Assembly (NCBI GenBank): GCA_017540505.1
Contig: JAFYAW010000006.1
Location: forward strand, 119,523 to 183,522
Length of the DNA: 64,000 nucleotides
DNA from: Bacteroidales bacterium
GTDB lineage: Bacteria; Bacteroidota; Bacteroidia; Bacteroidales; WCHB1-69
Direction of reading: 5' to 3'
The position numbers and the translations under genes are program-made. The notes beneath the pieces were generated by a model, which was given only the letters and a program-made list of their open reading frames with translations, searched no databases and was not told the DNA's origin. How positions within the stretch are numbered: position 1 is the stretch's first letter; each line of letters starts with the position of its first letter. Positions 32,375 through 41,208 of the stretch are shown here, piece by piece.

Positions 32375-32535
32375 TCCCTCACCGAAAAGCCCTCTAAATC
32401 CCTCACAACAGCACAAAAATCTGGTGTTTACATAAAATGTTGAAAATCAGTTCTCACACCCACCTAAATATAAGCTCAAGAACAGCAAACCGGCCATTTT
32501 TTTGCCGTGAGGGAACATATTTTTGCTGTGAAGGA
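32375..32535. promoter_or_regulatory. Four GTGAGGGA-type sites in two opposed pairs, candidate LytTR operators
   Basis: Minus-strand copies of GTGAGGGA lie at 32375-32382 and 32399-32406, and plus-strand copies at 32507-32514 (exact) and 32528-32535 (GTGAAGGA). Flanks agree as well, with TTG or TTTTGC before and AT-rich after. The right pair has a 21-bp period and ends 23 bp before the -7 of the T9SS operon; the left pair lies just upstream of the regulator's -33. The remaining part of 32292-32601 holds only the two promoters. Confidence 0.55.
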
Positions 32536-32558
32536 TATAAAAGTGTTGCAAAAGATTG

Positions 32559-32566
32559 TATCTTTG
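32559..32566 (+). promoter_or_regulatory. -7 element of the T9SS FN3 operon
   Basis: TATCTTTG matches TAnnTTTG, 35 bp upstream of the start at 32602. No TTTG is seen at -33 spacing, which would fit an activator-dependent promoter. Confidence 0.6.
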
Positions 32567-32601
32567 CCATCAAAAAACTTATAAAATTGAATGATTCCGT
32601 C

Positions 32602-35313
32602 ATGAAGAAGTTGTTTTTTATCCAATGGTTGATGTTGATTTCAATTCTGACTGTTGTGGCACAGGTACCCACTCTTCCCTACACGGCCACTTTTTCTACG
32701 TCAGAAGGTTGGGTGCTGAACAATGGTGCTGCTCAGAATTACTGGATATTAGGCACCTCTGGCAGTAACAATGCACTCCTTGTGACCGACAACGACACTA
32801 CACCCACCTATTCCTACACCCGGAGTAATGTTGCTGCCGAAAAGTCCTTTGTAGTCGGGGATGCTGACAAAATCATTGTCTCTTTCGACTTGAATTGTGG
32901 CGGCAAATACAACAAAGACTTTCTGAAGATGTTTCTGGCGCCTCCTTCTCAGACCTACGAGGGTGGAATCGCCTACTCGTGGGGTGTCAGTACGAATTCC
33001 CTTTATGCAGCCAACTTCAGCGACCACTTCGATATGACCAACACGCCAAACTATCCTTATATTATCAATTTGACAGGTGGCAAAACTATCCATTTGGACG
33101 TTCGGATGAACAATCCGATTGACAATCCCGATACCAATTCGATCGCCAAATTGGTTTTCGGATGGGTTAATGACTACGGCAGCACCTACGATCATGGAAT
33201 GCCGCCCGCACCTACCATCACCAATTTGCGTCTGAAAAAAGAGACGTGTACTCCTCTTACCGGATTGTCCGTCTTCAACATCCACAGTCATTCAGTAGAG
33301 TTGTCATGGAATATGCCTGATGGTGGCGCTTCTAACTATATTGTCCAATATGCTAAAGATGGACAGAATTGGGACGATGCCTATATCACCACCGTGAACG
33401 TGCAGGACACGTCTGTGACGCTAACCGGTTTGCAGTCTATAACGAAATATTGGGTAAGGGTGGCACGCAATTGCGGCAGCGATACCAGCGTTTGGATCAA
33501 ACAATCGTTCACCACATCTTGCGACTATATTGACACCTTGCCTTTCTTCTGCGATTTTTCTGTTCTTCCAAGTGGCAACATACAGATTCCTGCTTGTTGG
33601 GAAAGGGGTTCGGAAAGCTCTTGGGATCCTTATGTCAGCTCTGGTGCTTTATATCTTTTTGGGGCCAACACCATTTCCATGCCGCACTTGAACAGACAGA
33701 CGATTAATATGGCTATGACAGAGGTCTCTTTCTATGCAAAAAGCGCGGACAACAATGACATATTGATAGTTGGTGTGATGACTGATGCCAGCGAAGACTC
33801 CACGTTTGTGGCTGTGGATACGCTGAACCTGACCACCACTTTCAGACACTATTCGGTTCCGTTGGGCAGTTACACTGGAATTGGCGATAGGGTCTCCTTC
33901 AAAAGTATTGACTATAGCGATATATATGTTGATGATGTGTGTCTCGACTCCATTCTTTCATGCCAAAGACCCTTCGAGCAGATTTCTTCCAATCCTACGC
34001 TTAGCAGTGTGGACTTGAGTTGGACGGGAACAGAATCATCTTATAACCTTTACTATCGAATCAAGGGGGACAGTGCTTTTACGGTTGTGCCGAACGTGTC
34101 GTTGGGTAACAACGGTGTTTACACATTGTCAGGACTGGCCTCGAGTACGATTTACCAATGGTATGTGGCGGCTCGGTGCAATGACGGCACCGAAGCGGCA
34201 AGCCACGAACTCAGCATTTTTGCCACACTTTGTGATCCAATTGTTGAGCTTCCCGTGACTTGGGACTTTGAATACTATAACAATGAAACCATGTTACCTG
34301 TATGTTGGGAAACATTGTCCGAATCTTCTGCCATTAGGATAGACGAGTCTCACAGTGGTACACACGTGCTGAGGCTGTACTACGAAAATAACGGATCAAA
34401 TATTATCATACTCCCAAAAGTGGAGAACAATCTCTATCCAATTGATAATCTGCAGATAAGGTTCTATGCCAAGAATATGGGAACTTATAGCGATTGGCAT
34501 GTTCAGGTCATCGGTGGGCTGATTACGAATCCAGAGTACAGTTCCACCTTTATTCCTAACGACACAATTAATGTGATTGGTGCGGCAGGCGGAAGTTTCC
34601 AAGAATACACGCTTCGAGTGGCGGATTATTCTTGGTCGAACGGTTATCCCGCCATAAAGTTTGTGAAAGTTGCTGGCCCAATGTGGCTTCTCATTGATGA
34701 CCTGACATTAGAGGCTGTTGATACCGCAATTCTCCCAGTGCGCCCCTCCGTAATGGCTGTTGACGCAAACTCTATCGGACAGACAACCGCGACGCTAAAC
34801 GCCACCATCAATAACCCGGGCAACTTGCCTGTCTCTGCTGCGGGGTTTGAATGGAAGAATATCTCGGAAAATGCGTTTACGCCGATTGATTGTTCCGTCT
34901 CGAATAACGCTTTTATGACCGAACTGACCAATTTAACCGCAAATACAACATACGCCTACAGGGCATTCATCACTTACTTTGGTATAACCGATTACAGTGA
35001 GGAAACTATCTTTGCCACCTTGCCCGATGATAATGACACTGTCCATGTTGACGAGTATTTGCCCAGCAGCATCAAGCTGTATCCCAATCCAGCAAATAAG
35101 TATGTTGATATACAATGTACAATAAACAATGTACAATTGGAGAGTGTTGAGGTGATAGATGTTTACGGCAAGGTAGTCCATGCCATTGTAAGAGCGAATA
35201 ATCATTTGCCCCTGCGGACTCGCATCAACGTTTCGGGATTGGCCGGTGGCATCTATTTTGTGCGTGTGACTACCGATAAAGGCATGGTGATAAAGAAATT
35301 TGTGAAGAAATAA
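32602..35313 (+). CDS. T9SS-sorted FN3 and adhesin-like repeat protein (903 aa)
   Basis: A secreted surface protein. The start MKKLFFIQWLMLISILTVVAQ gives a clean signal peptide; the open frame extends to 32437 but that extension crosses the promoter. An N-terminal jelly-roll-like domain (LPYTATFSTSEGW) is followed by FN3, a domain opening LPFFCDFS, FN3, a domain opening LPVTWDFE, and FN3-like repeats. A T9SS sorting domain (KLYPNP, nt ~35080; end KKFVKK) closes the protein. A heptamer tract (35111-35138) lies inside the sorting domain. It is the first gene of an operon with the next two genes (29 and 43 bp gaps) and probably under the divergent LytTR-like regulator. It has fewer repeats than the giant adhesins. 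Confidence 0.88.
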   Translation: MKKLFFIQWLMLISILTVVAQVPTLPYTATFSTSEGWVLNNGAAQNYWILGTSGSNNALLVTDNDTTPTYSYTRSNVAAEKSFVVGDADKIIVSFDLNCGGKYNKDFLKMFLAPPSQTYEGGIAYSWGVSTNSLYAANFSDHFDMTNTPNYPYIINLTGGKTIHLDVRMNNPIDNPDTNSIAKLVFGWVNDYGSTYDHGMPPAPTITNLRLKKETCTPLTGLSVFNIHSHSVELSWNMPDGGASNYIVQYAKDGQNWDDAYITTVNVQDTSVTLTGLQSITKYWVRVARNCGSDTSVWIKQSFTTSCDYIDTLPFFCDFSVLPSGNIQIPACWERGSESSWDPYVSSGALYLFGANTISMPHLNRQTINMAMTEVSFYAKSADNNDILIVGVMTDASEDSTFVAVDTLNLTTTFRHYSVPLGSYTGIGDRVSFKSIDYSDIYVDDVCLDSILSCQRPFEQISSNPTLSSVDLSWTGTESSYNLYYRIKGDSAFTVVPNVSLGNNGVYTLSGLASSTIYQWYVAARCNDGTEAASHELSIFATLCDPIVELPVTWDFEYYNNETMLPVCWETLSESSAIRIDESHSGTHVLRLYYENNGSNIIILPKVENNLYPIDNLQIRFYAKNMGTYSDWHVQVIGGLITNPEYSSTFIPNDTINVIGAAGGSFQEYTLRVADYSWSNGYPAIKFVKVAGPMWLLIDDLTLEAVDTAILPVRPSVMAVDANSIGQTTATLNATINNPGNLPVSAAGFEWKNISENAFTPIDCSVSNNAFMTELTNLTANTTYAYRAFITYFGITDYSEETIFATLPDDNDTVHVDEYLPSSIKLYPNPANKYVDIQCTINNVQLESVEVIDVYGKVVHAIVRANNHLPLRTRINVSGLAGGIYFVRVTTDKGMVIKKFVKK
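35111..35138 (+). repeat. Heptanucleotide repeat in the sorting domain of the FN3 protein
   Basis: Four in-phase 7-mers (TACAATG, TACAATA, AACAATG, TACAATT) encode the segment IQCTINNVQL just after the YPNP motif. Confidence 0.75.
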
Positions 35314-35342
35314 CTCTGTTTACAAGTAAATAAAGATTCGCT

Positions 35343-38300
35343 ATGAAAAAGTCTCGTATAATATGGTGCTTGGTTTTAATAGCCACATTGTCTCTGCCGA
35401 CAGAAAAACTGGCGGCGCAATTTTCTTGTCCTCCCGTAAGTGGCATCACATTGTCGTCGGTGACGGAGCACACGGCAGAAATCACCTGGACAGCCGGTGG
35501 AAACGAGACACAGTGGCTGTATTTAATTGTGGAAGGAGATTCCACCAGTCCGTCGGTTTCGAATGACGCGTGGATGCTAACCACATCCGACACGCTATAT
35601 CTTGACTCGCTTTCTGAAGGTCTTTTTTATAGGATTTGGGTCAAAGCACAATGTGATTCAAGTACCGTGAGTGCTCCCAGCCATGTCGATTTATGGACGG
35701 ATTGCCACGGCATTTCCTCCTTCCCGTACGTCGAGGATTTCAACAACCCTGAACTTGGTTATTATCACGTTACACCTAGTTCAGGAAAGCTTCCGCATTG
35801 TTGGATTAATCAACAGTATGCGCAATACCTTGGCAGCAGCGGGATTCTGCGTTTTTTTACTAGCCAAAGTTTGCGGTTTGAGATTCTCCCACGACTGGCA
35901 GACAATGTACCGATCTCACACCTCAAAATGACTTTTTCATACCGAAACCCGTATAATGACCCGCCTTCCACCTTATTCATTGGTGTTATGGATGATCCTT
36001 TCGACATCTCCACGTTTGTGCCCTTGGATTCAGCCACCACTCCATACAACAACTGGGGATGGCATCAAAAAGAGGTGTTGTTCGAAAATTATACGGGAAA
36101 CGGACGGTATATTGCCATGAAATATCACCCCTATAGTGTCAATTATTTTGATGTGGACAATCTTGTCTTGGACATGGTTTACAATTGCCACGATCCTTAT
36201 AACGTAATGGCTACCAGCATTTCACCGGGCACTGCTTTTATCACATGGGACGATGAGGTAGGGGAAGATGAATGGGAGGTTGCCATTGTGCCCGACTACT
36301 ACACGGAGCCGGACAGCAGCCAAATTGTTACTGTACACCAGAGTGAGTACCATGCCACGAACATCAATGACACCAACCTTGTCTTTTTCGTGCGCACCCA
36401 CTGTTCCAACGGCTGGGGCTACAGCGATTGGGTATCCATACCCGTAACCTCTTTTGCTTATCAGCCTGCCACGGTTCCCTACTCTCATAATTTCGAAACT
36501 GGGAACGAGAATGCTGCGTGGCGGATGGAAACAGGAAATCCCGCAAGTCGGTGGCAAATCGGCATTCCTAACGGTTACAGCGATTCATTGCTCTTTGTCA
36601 CCAACAATGGCACGGATGCCTCCTACGGCAGCACAATGGCCGAGGCCTGGGCGTACCGGGACTTTCTGTTAAGCGGCGCCACCGAGTACGAGTTCAAGTT
36701 CAAATGGCTGTGTAACGGGCATTCCTCATACGCTTACATGCAGGCGCTGGTCGGCCCTCCAGCTCCAATACCCGCTTTCACCTATTTCACCGACATTTTT
36801 TATCCTGAAAGATCGGTTACAATTGGGAATTATGCGCTTCAGAATGATTGGCAAACGGCACGTTACGTATTGGGAAGCGAAAACGACAACACCGTACAAC
36901 GTCTCTACTTCCGGTGGCGTAACGCATATAATTCGGTGTATCTGCCTGGTGCGATTATCGATCATGTGGAGATTATCCCATACCACTGCGTCCGACCGTC
37001 CAATCTTACACTGGATTTTGTGGACGATCACGATGCTATCATCTCTTTTTCCCCTACTTTGAATGAAATATCCACTTGGGAGTATGTTGTTTTGGAAGGC
37101 GACAGTTTCCCGGATGACACCCTCCCTGTCCTCACCACTTCATATACGTCTGTTTATCTCTCCGGGCTGTCTGAAAAAACCTCCTACACGCTCTATATTC
37201 GCGGTGTCTGCAGCAATGGAAGTCACTCCTCCTGGGCTGAATTCAAGTTCAAGACGAAATGTTCCCCACTTGTTCTGCCATACGTAGAGACCTTCGACGT
37301 GACGGGCGACAGCAAGTTTGAGTGTTGGTCATTTCCCGCCCCCGAGACAGGCATGCAAAGACCATCCATCTATAAACCGACTCATGATTGGGAAGTGGAC
37401 ACCAATCCTGTTCTCCGGTTTTCGGGCATTGGCCACAACCATGCGTTGGCTATCCTTCCAGAAATGCCTTCCAATTATTCTCTCAACAGCCTGCGATTAT
37501 CATTTTTAATACGAACGAATACTGACAACATCCACTTGATTGTGGGAGTGATGTCTGATCCAGATGATTTCTCTACTTTTTCCCCAGTGGACACTGTTCA
37601 AACAGTCGAGCCATTTTATATTGACCGAAAAGAGGTTTACTTTGACCAATACCAGGGGTCGGGTACTTATATTGCCATTCTCTCCGATTATGTTGGAGAC
37701 AACACTTGCCATCTCGATGTTGACGATCTGGTATTGGAAATAGCACCCACGTGTCTTGCCCCATCCGGATTAAAGGCAATCAATATGGGCCAAAACTCAG
37801 TAACGCTGTTGTGGACACCTGCCAATAACGAGCAAGCCTGGGAAATCGCGTACGGCACGGATGATTTCAATCCAGATTCAACGGTGAACATCTATTTGGT
37901 CAATACGAACCCATTCACGCTGGCGGGGCTTACCGACGGAACTTTCTACGGTTTCTATGTGCGGGCGTTGTGCTCTTCAGGGGAATACAGCGAATGGAGT
38001 CAGCTCGGTTACGCATTCACTCGTTGCGCCCCGATTTCAGTGGACGGTCAGCCATACCAGGAGTCTTTCGACAGCTATACAACAGGGATTTCCGCATCAG
38101 CTTACTCCCCTATAGAATACCCCTATATCTCGTACCCGGCTTGCTGGTCGTTACTTAATCTCCATGCCCTTGTCGGTTATCCTGACGGGACTCTTCCCGC
38201 TGCGTTTTTATCCAATAGGAACACTTTAATTGTTTATGGCAACAGTTTGCACCTCGTAAACAGCAAAGTCACGCCGCTGTATGCGGTTCTTCCTGAATTT

Positions 38301-39134
38301 GTTGAGCATCTCCGCTTTTTGAAGCTGACCTTCTCCTACAAATACTCGCCCCAGAGGCCCCACCTTTCAGTAGGATATATGACCGATCCCTCTGATGGGA
38401 GCACATATCATGAAGTACAATTCTGTACGAGTTCGAACTCAAACAATTTCACGACCCTGACCATCAACTACAGTATGCTTGGCCTTAATCCTGACAGTAA
38501 CTATTACATTGCGTTCCGGGCGTATGATTCCGTCTCTGGCTGGATGAATGCTGCCATTGAGAATGTGAAGGTAGAGCTTATCCCAAATGCCTTTCCGGCA
38601 CCCACGCAGTTGAATGTCAGCGATATCACCACGCACTCGGCTGTGCTGGATTGGACCAACGGAAATGACGAGAACCGATGGGTAGTACAGTACAGACCCG
38701 CCACTAACCCCGATTGGACTGACAGTGTGGTGGTTTTCTCACATCCGGTCTTCCTTGACAGTCTGGTAGCCAACACGACATACGATGTCCGGGTGAAATC
38801 GATTTATGGGAATAGCCACACCATGAGCAGTGCCCACACCGCCACGGCATTCACCACGCTCGATGACACCACTTCGGTGCCCGATTACGACGACTTCGGC
38901 CAGCACGTCGCCATCCGACCCAATCCTGCCATGCAATATATCGACGTGGTTTTGGATGAGGATCCGGTGCCTTGCCTGATTGAGTTGTATGACAGCCAAA
39001 GCCGGAAGGTCGGAGAGATGTCTATGGAGGGAAAGAGTGCGAGAATACCTCTTGGGCATCTTGCTTCAGGCGTTTATTTTGTTCAAATAAAGGGTGATAA
39101 TATCAGGGTTACCAAAAAATTGATAAAAGAATAG
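35343..39134 (+). CDS. T9SS-sorted FN3 and adhesin-like repeat protein (1,263 aa)
   Basis: The second secreted FN3 protein of the operon. The signal peptide reaches LAAQ (~residue 25). FN3 units (FSCPPVSGITLSS..., HDPYNVMATS..., CVRPSNLTLDF..., CLAPSGLKAINM..., FPAPTQLNVSD...) alternate with jelly-roll domains opening FPYVEDFN, VPYSHNFE, LPYVETFD and QPYQESFD. The C-terminal sorting domain is of a different sub-sequence (IRPNP, nt ~38918; end TKKLIKE) with no heptamer tract. A surface-binding function is inferred only. It lies 29 bp after the preceding gene. Confidence 0.88.
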   Translation: MKKSRIIWCLVLIATLSLPTEKLAAQFSCPPVSGITLSSVTEHTAEITWTAGGNETQWLYLIVEGDSTSPSVSNDAWMLTTSDTLYLDSLSEGLFYRIWVKAQCDSSTVSAPSHVDLWTDCHGISSFPYVEDFNNPELGYYHVTPSSGKLPHCWINQQYAQYLGSSGILRFFTSQSLRFEILPRLADNVPISHLKMTFSYRNPYNDPPSTLFIGVMDDPFDISTFVPLDSATTPYNNWGWHQKEVLFENYTGNGRYIAMKYHPYSVNYFDVDNLVLDMVYNCHDPYNVMATSISPGTAFITWDDEVGEDEWEVAIVPDYYTEPDSSQIVTVHQSEYHATNINDTNLVFFVRTHCSNGWGYSDWVSIPVTSFAYQPATVPYSHNFETGNENAAWRMETGNPASRWQIGIPNGYSDSLLFVTNNGTDASYGSTMAEAWAYRDFLLSGATEYEFKFKWLCNGHSSYAYMQALVGPPAPIPAFTYFTDIFYPERSVTIGNYALQNDWQTARYVLGSENDNTVQRLYFRWRNAYNSVYLPGAIIDHVEIIPYHCVRPSNLTLDFVDDHDAIISFSPTLNEISTWEYVVLEGDSFPDDTLPVLTTSYTSVYLSGLSEKTSYTLYIRGVCSNGSHSSWAEFKFKTKCSPLVLPYVETFDVTGDSKFECWSFPAPETGMQRPSIYKPTHDWEVDTNPVLRFSGIGHNHALAILPEMPSNYSLNSLRLSFLIRTNTDNIHLIVGVMSDPDDFSTFSPVDTVQTVEPFYIDRKEVYFDQYQGSGTYIAILSDYVGDNTCHLDVDDLVLEIAPTCLAPSGLKAINMGQNSVTLLWTPANNEQAWEIAYGTDDFNPDSTVNIYLVNTNPFTLAGLTDGTFYGFYVRALCSSGEYSEWSQLGYAFTRCAPISVDGQPYQESFDSYTTGISASAYSPIEYPYISYPACWSLLNLHALVGYPDGTLPAAFLSNRNTLIVYGNSLHLVNSKVTPLYAVLPEFVEHLRFLKLTFSYKYSPQRPHLSVGYMTDPSDGSTYHEVQFCTSSNSNNFTTLTINYSMLGLNPDSNYYIAFRAYDSVSGWMNAAIENVKVELIPNAFPAPTQLNVSDITTHSAVLDWTNGNDENRWVVQYRPATNPDWTDSVVVFSHPVFLDSLVANTTYDVRVKSIYGNSHTMSSAHTATAFTTLDDTTSVPDYDDFGQHVAIRPNPAMQYIDVVLDEDPVPCLIELYDSQSRKVGEMSMEGKSARIPLGHLASGVYFVQIKGDNIRVTKKLIKE

Positions 39135-39177
39135 TTTTTTACTATCAAAAATAGTACACGTACCGAAACAGACAATT

Positions 39178-40629
39178 ATGAGAAAAGCATTGACATTCTT
39201 TGTGATTTTTATTCTTTTCGTTCTGTCTTCTGTTGCCCAGAAAACGACTACGAACGGTCCAAAAACTGAAATTGGCGACGACTCTCGTGTCGCCTTGATG
39301 TCCGAGGATGACAAGAATCTCTATTTTTGTTCCACCGACAAAGGTTTTGATGGCAGTTATGGTGACATGTACATCACTGTATATGACAAAGAAAAGAGTT
39401 CTGTGGTAAGAGAGCATGAAATAGATGAAGATCTTCTGTTCAGAACCGCTTATATGCAAGATGACAATGTAGTGCTGTTGGGCTACATATACAATAAAAA
39501 ATCGAAAAGTGTGGATTACTTCCAGAGCACATTTCCTGTTATGGAGCAAACACCCCGTAAATTTGTCAAAACGGTTGCCTATAGCGTCCCGGCGGAAAAT
39601 GCCACCTTGGTATATGCAAACATCGTATGGTCGCCCGATCGCACGAAAATGGCATTTGTAACCTATACCCGTCCCAAAAGCAGCGGATCAAAACAATATT
39701 CGATTGATGTGAAGGTGTGCTCCACTGATGGAACTGAACTTATGAAGACACATCGGCAAATGAATACTCCTTCACCCAAATGGAGAGAAGTTTTATGTTT
39801 GACTAATAACGCTACTGTTTACATTAAAGAGCATCATGATTCCAAAGTCAGCCTTGACGATGGGGTTGGTGTGGAAATCAAGGGTGAAGATATTAACTAT
39901 CGATTCTTGACAATTACTTCCAATGGCGTATTTGCACCAACAATAAAAACAGATATTCAGATGAACCAACCGATGGCGTCCATAACGCCTAAAGGTAACT
40001 TGTTCCTGTTTAGCGAGACCCCGACAGGTGTGTCAACTCTTGAACTAAGCCAAGAGGGAGAACTTTCCTATCTCAACAAATTCGATATGGAACTTCCAAA
40101 AGCACCCGAAGGCATTACGTATGAAGACATATTTCAAGAATATAAAGAGGCGTTCACGCTATTCCCTATACAAATCCTGCCTTTAAGTGATGGACGAACT
40201 GTCGTGTTAGGTTCACAACATAAATTCAATTTGTTCCAAAACTTTGTTTTATTCTTATTTGACGACAAAGGGGAAATGACCACCTATATGCTGCCTTTCG
40301 CCAATCTAATAGAGAGTTATGCTCTGATGTATAACAATGCCTTGGTAGAATGGGATGGAGAAGTTTGGCTGATATACAATGGAAATAAAGCCAATTACGG
40401 TCCCCATAAAACAAATCAATGGAAAACAATGAAAAAAATCGAGGAAAACTGTTTTGTTATGGTAAAAATAGACGATGATTCGAATTTCAATCCAGTAGTT
40501 ATACACACACCTCTTAACTACAATATAAATAGGGAATATTTAATGAGAATCATGCACGTTTCTGAAGATGCCGTATACTATTTGAAACATTACAATGGGG
40601 ACAATCGAATAGAAAAAATCACAAAATAA
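39178..40629 (+). CDS. Secreted protein of unknown function, third gene of the T9SS operon
   Basis: I do not recognise this 483-residue protein. It has a signal peptide (MRKALTFFVIFILFVLSSVAQ). The body is beta-rich with repeated patterns such as SEDDKNLYFCSTD, SPDRTKMAFVTYT and TPKGNLFLFSET, spaced by roughly 50-70 residues, which suggests a beta-propeller. There is no lipobox, no sorting domain and no internal membrane segment, so it may stay in the periplasm or act with the two surface proteins encoded upstream. It starts 43 bp after the second FN3 gene. The base composition is more A/T-rich than in its neighbours. Confidence 0.75.
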   Translation: MRKALTFFVIFILFVLSSVAQKTTTNGPKTEIGDDSRVALMSEDDKNLYFCSTDKGFDGSYGDMYITVYDKEKSSVVREHEIDEDLLFRTAYMQDDNVVLLGYIYNKKSKSVDYFQSTFPVMEQTPRKFVKTVAYSVPAENATLVYANIVWSPDRTKMAFVTYTRPKSSGSKQYSIDVKVCSTDGTELMKTHRQMNTPSPKWREVLCLTNNATVYIKEHHDSKVSLDDGVGVEIKGEDINYRFLTITSNGVFAPTIKTDIQMNQPMASITPKGNLFLFSETPTGVSTLELSQEGELSYLNKFDMELPKAPEGITYEDIFQEYKEAFTLFPIQILPLSDGRTVVLGSQHKFNLFQNFVLFLFDDKGEMTTYMLPFANLIESYALMYNNALVEWDGEVWLIYNGNKANYGPHKTNQWKTMKKIEENCFVMVKIDDDSNFNPVVIHTPLNYNINREYLMRIMHVSEDAVYYLKHYNGDNRIEKITK

Positions 40630-40738
40630 GGCGAAATAATATCTCCGCGTATAACGCGTGTTTATTCATCATTCTGCATTCATAATTAAAAAACGGGGAT
40701 ATAGAATTTGACCCAGAGAGACAAATACGACGGGCGCT

Positions 40739-41000
40739 AACTCCCCTTCTGATTTTCAGAAGGGGTGCCCGAAGGGCGGGGTAGTTAATATGAGAGATTG
40801 GCCGTTAGGCCATCCTTAGTGCCATATTCGCCGTACTTTGGGTCATAATCTGACAGATTTTTGTTCGAAGAAAGATTCCGGACATAGCGATCTTTGATTC
40901 CGATGCTGTTAATGGTGGTTGTTTCTTTTATAAAGTATTATAATTCTTTATGTTACTACCCCGGCCTGCGGCCACCCCTTCTTAAAAAAGAAGGGGAGTT
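40739..41000. repeat. Pair of inverted two-hairpin elements
   Basis: The left arm (40739-40786) has stems CCCCTTCTG/CAGAAGGGG and GCCC/GGGC. The right arm (40954-41000) is the inverted copy with stems GGCC/GGCC and CCCCTTCTT/AAGAAGGGG. Arms differ by compensatory changes, so the fold is conserved. The 167 bp between them have no open frame. The rest of the 40630-41205 spacer holds an extra hairpin at 41008-41027 (GTCCGCAC/GTGCGGAC) and the terminator at 41147-41179. Confidence 0.75.
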
Positions 41001-41146
41001 ATGGGATGTCCGCACGGGTGTGCGGACTAAGAAAATAATGTGCATCTGATCATAAAAAGATTGCAACTGCACATGTAATCTGCTATGACAAGTGTTAATC
41101 CGTAATAACCAAAAAAACTACAGGTCAACATCTATATCATTGCCTT

Positions 41147-41179
41147 AAAAAACGGGGAACCCTTTCGAGTCCCCCGTTT
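41147..41179 (-). terminator. Terminator of the aminotransferase gene
   Basis: On the minus strand AAACGGGG pairs with CCCCGTTT around a G/A-rich loop, followed by a T-run (A-run at 41147-41152 on the plus strand). Confidence 0.8.
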
Positions 41180-41180
41180 G

Positions 41181-41208
41181 GTTTCAAGTTTCAAGTCTCA
41201 AGTCCCTA
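41181..41208. repeat. Short heptanucleotide tract ending at a stop codon
   Basis: Four in-phase 7-mers (GTTTCAA, GTTTCAA, GTCTCAA, GTCCCTA). The last three bases are the aminotransferase stop codon on the minus strand (41206-41208). Confidence 0.65.

Noticed and set aside
32437-32601. N-terminal extension of the FN3 protein to 32437
   Set aside because: The extension crosses the operator sites and the -7 element at 32559, and hides the signal peptide; MKKLFF at 32602 is the natural start.
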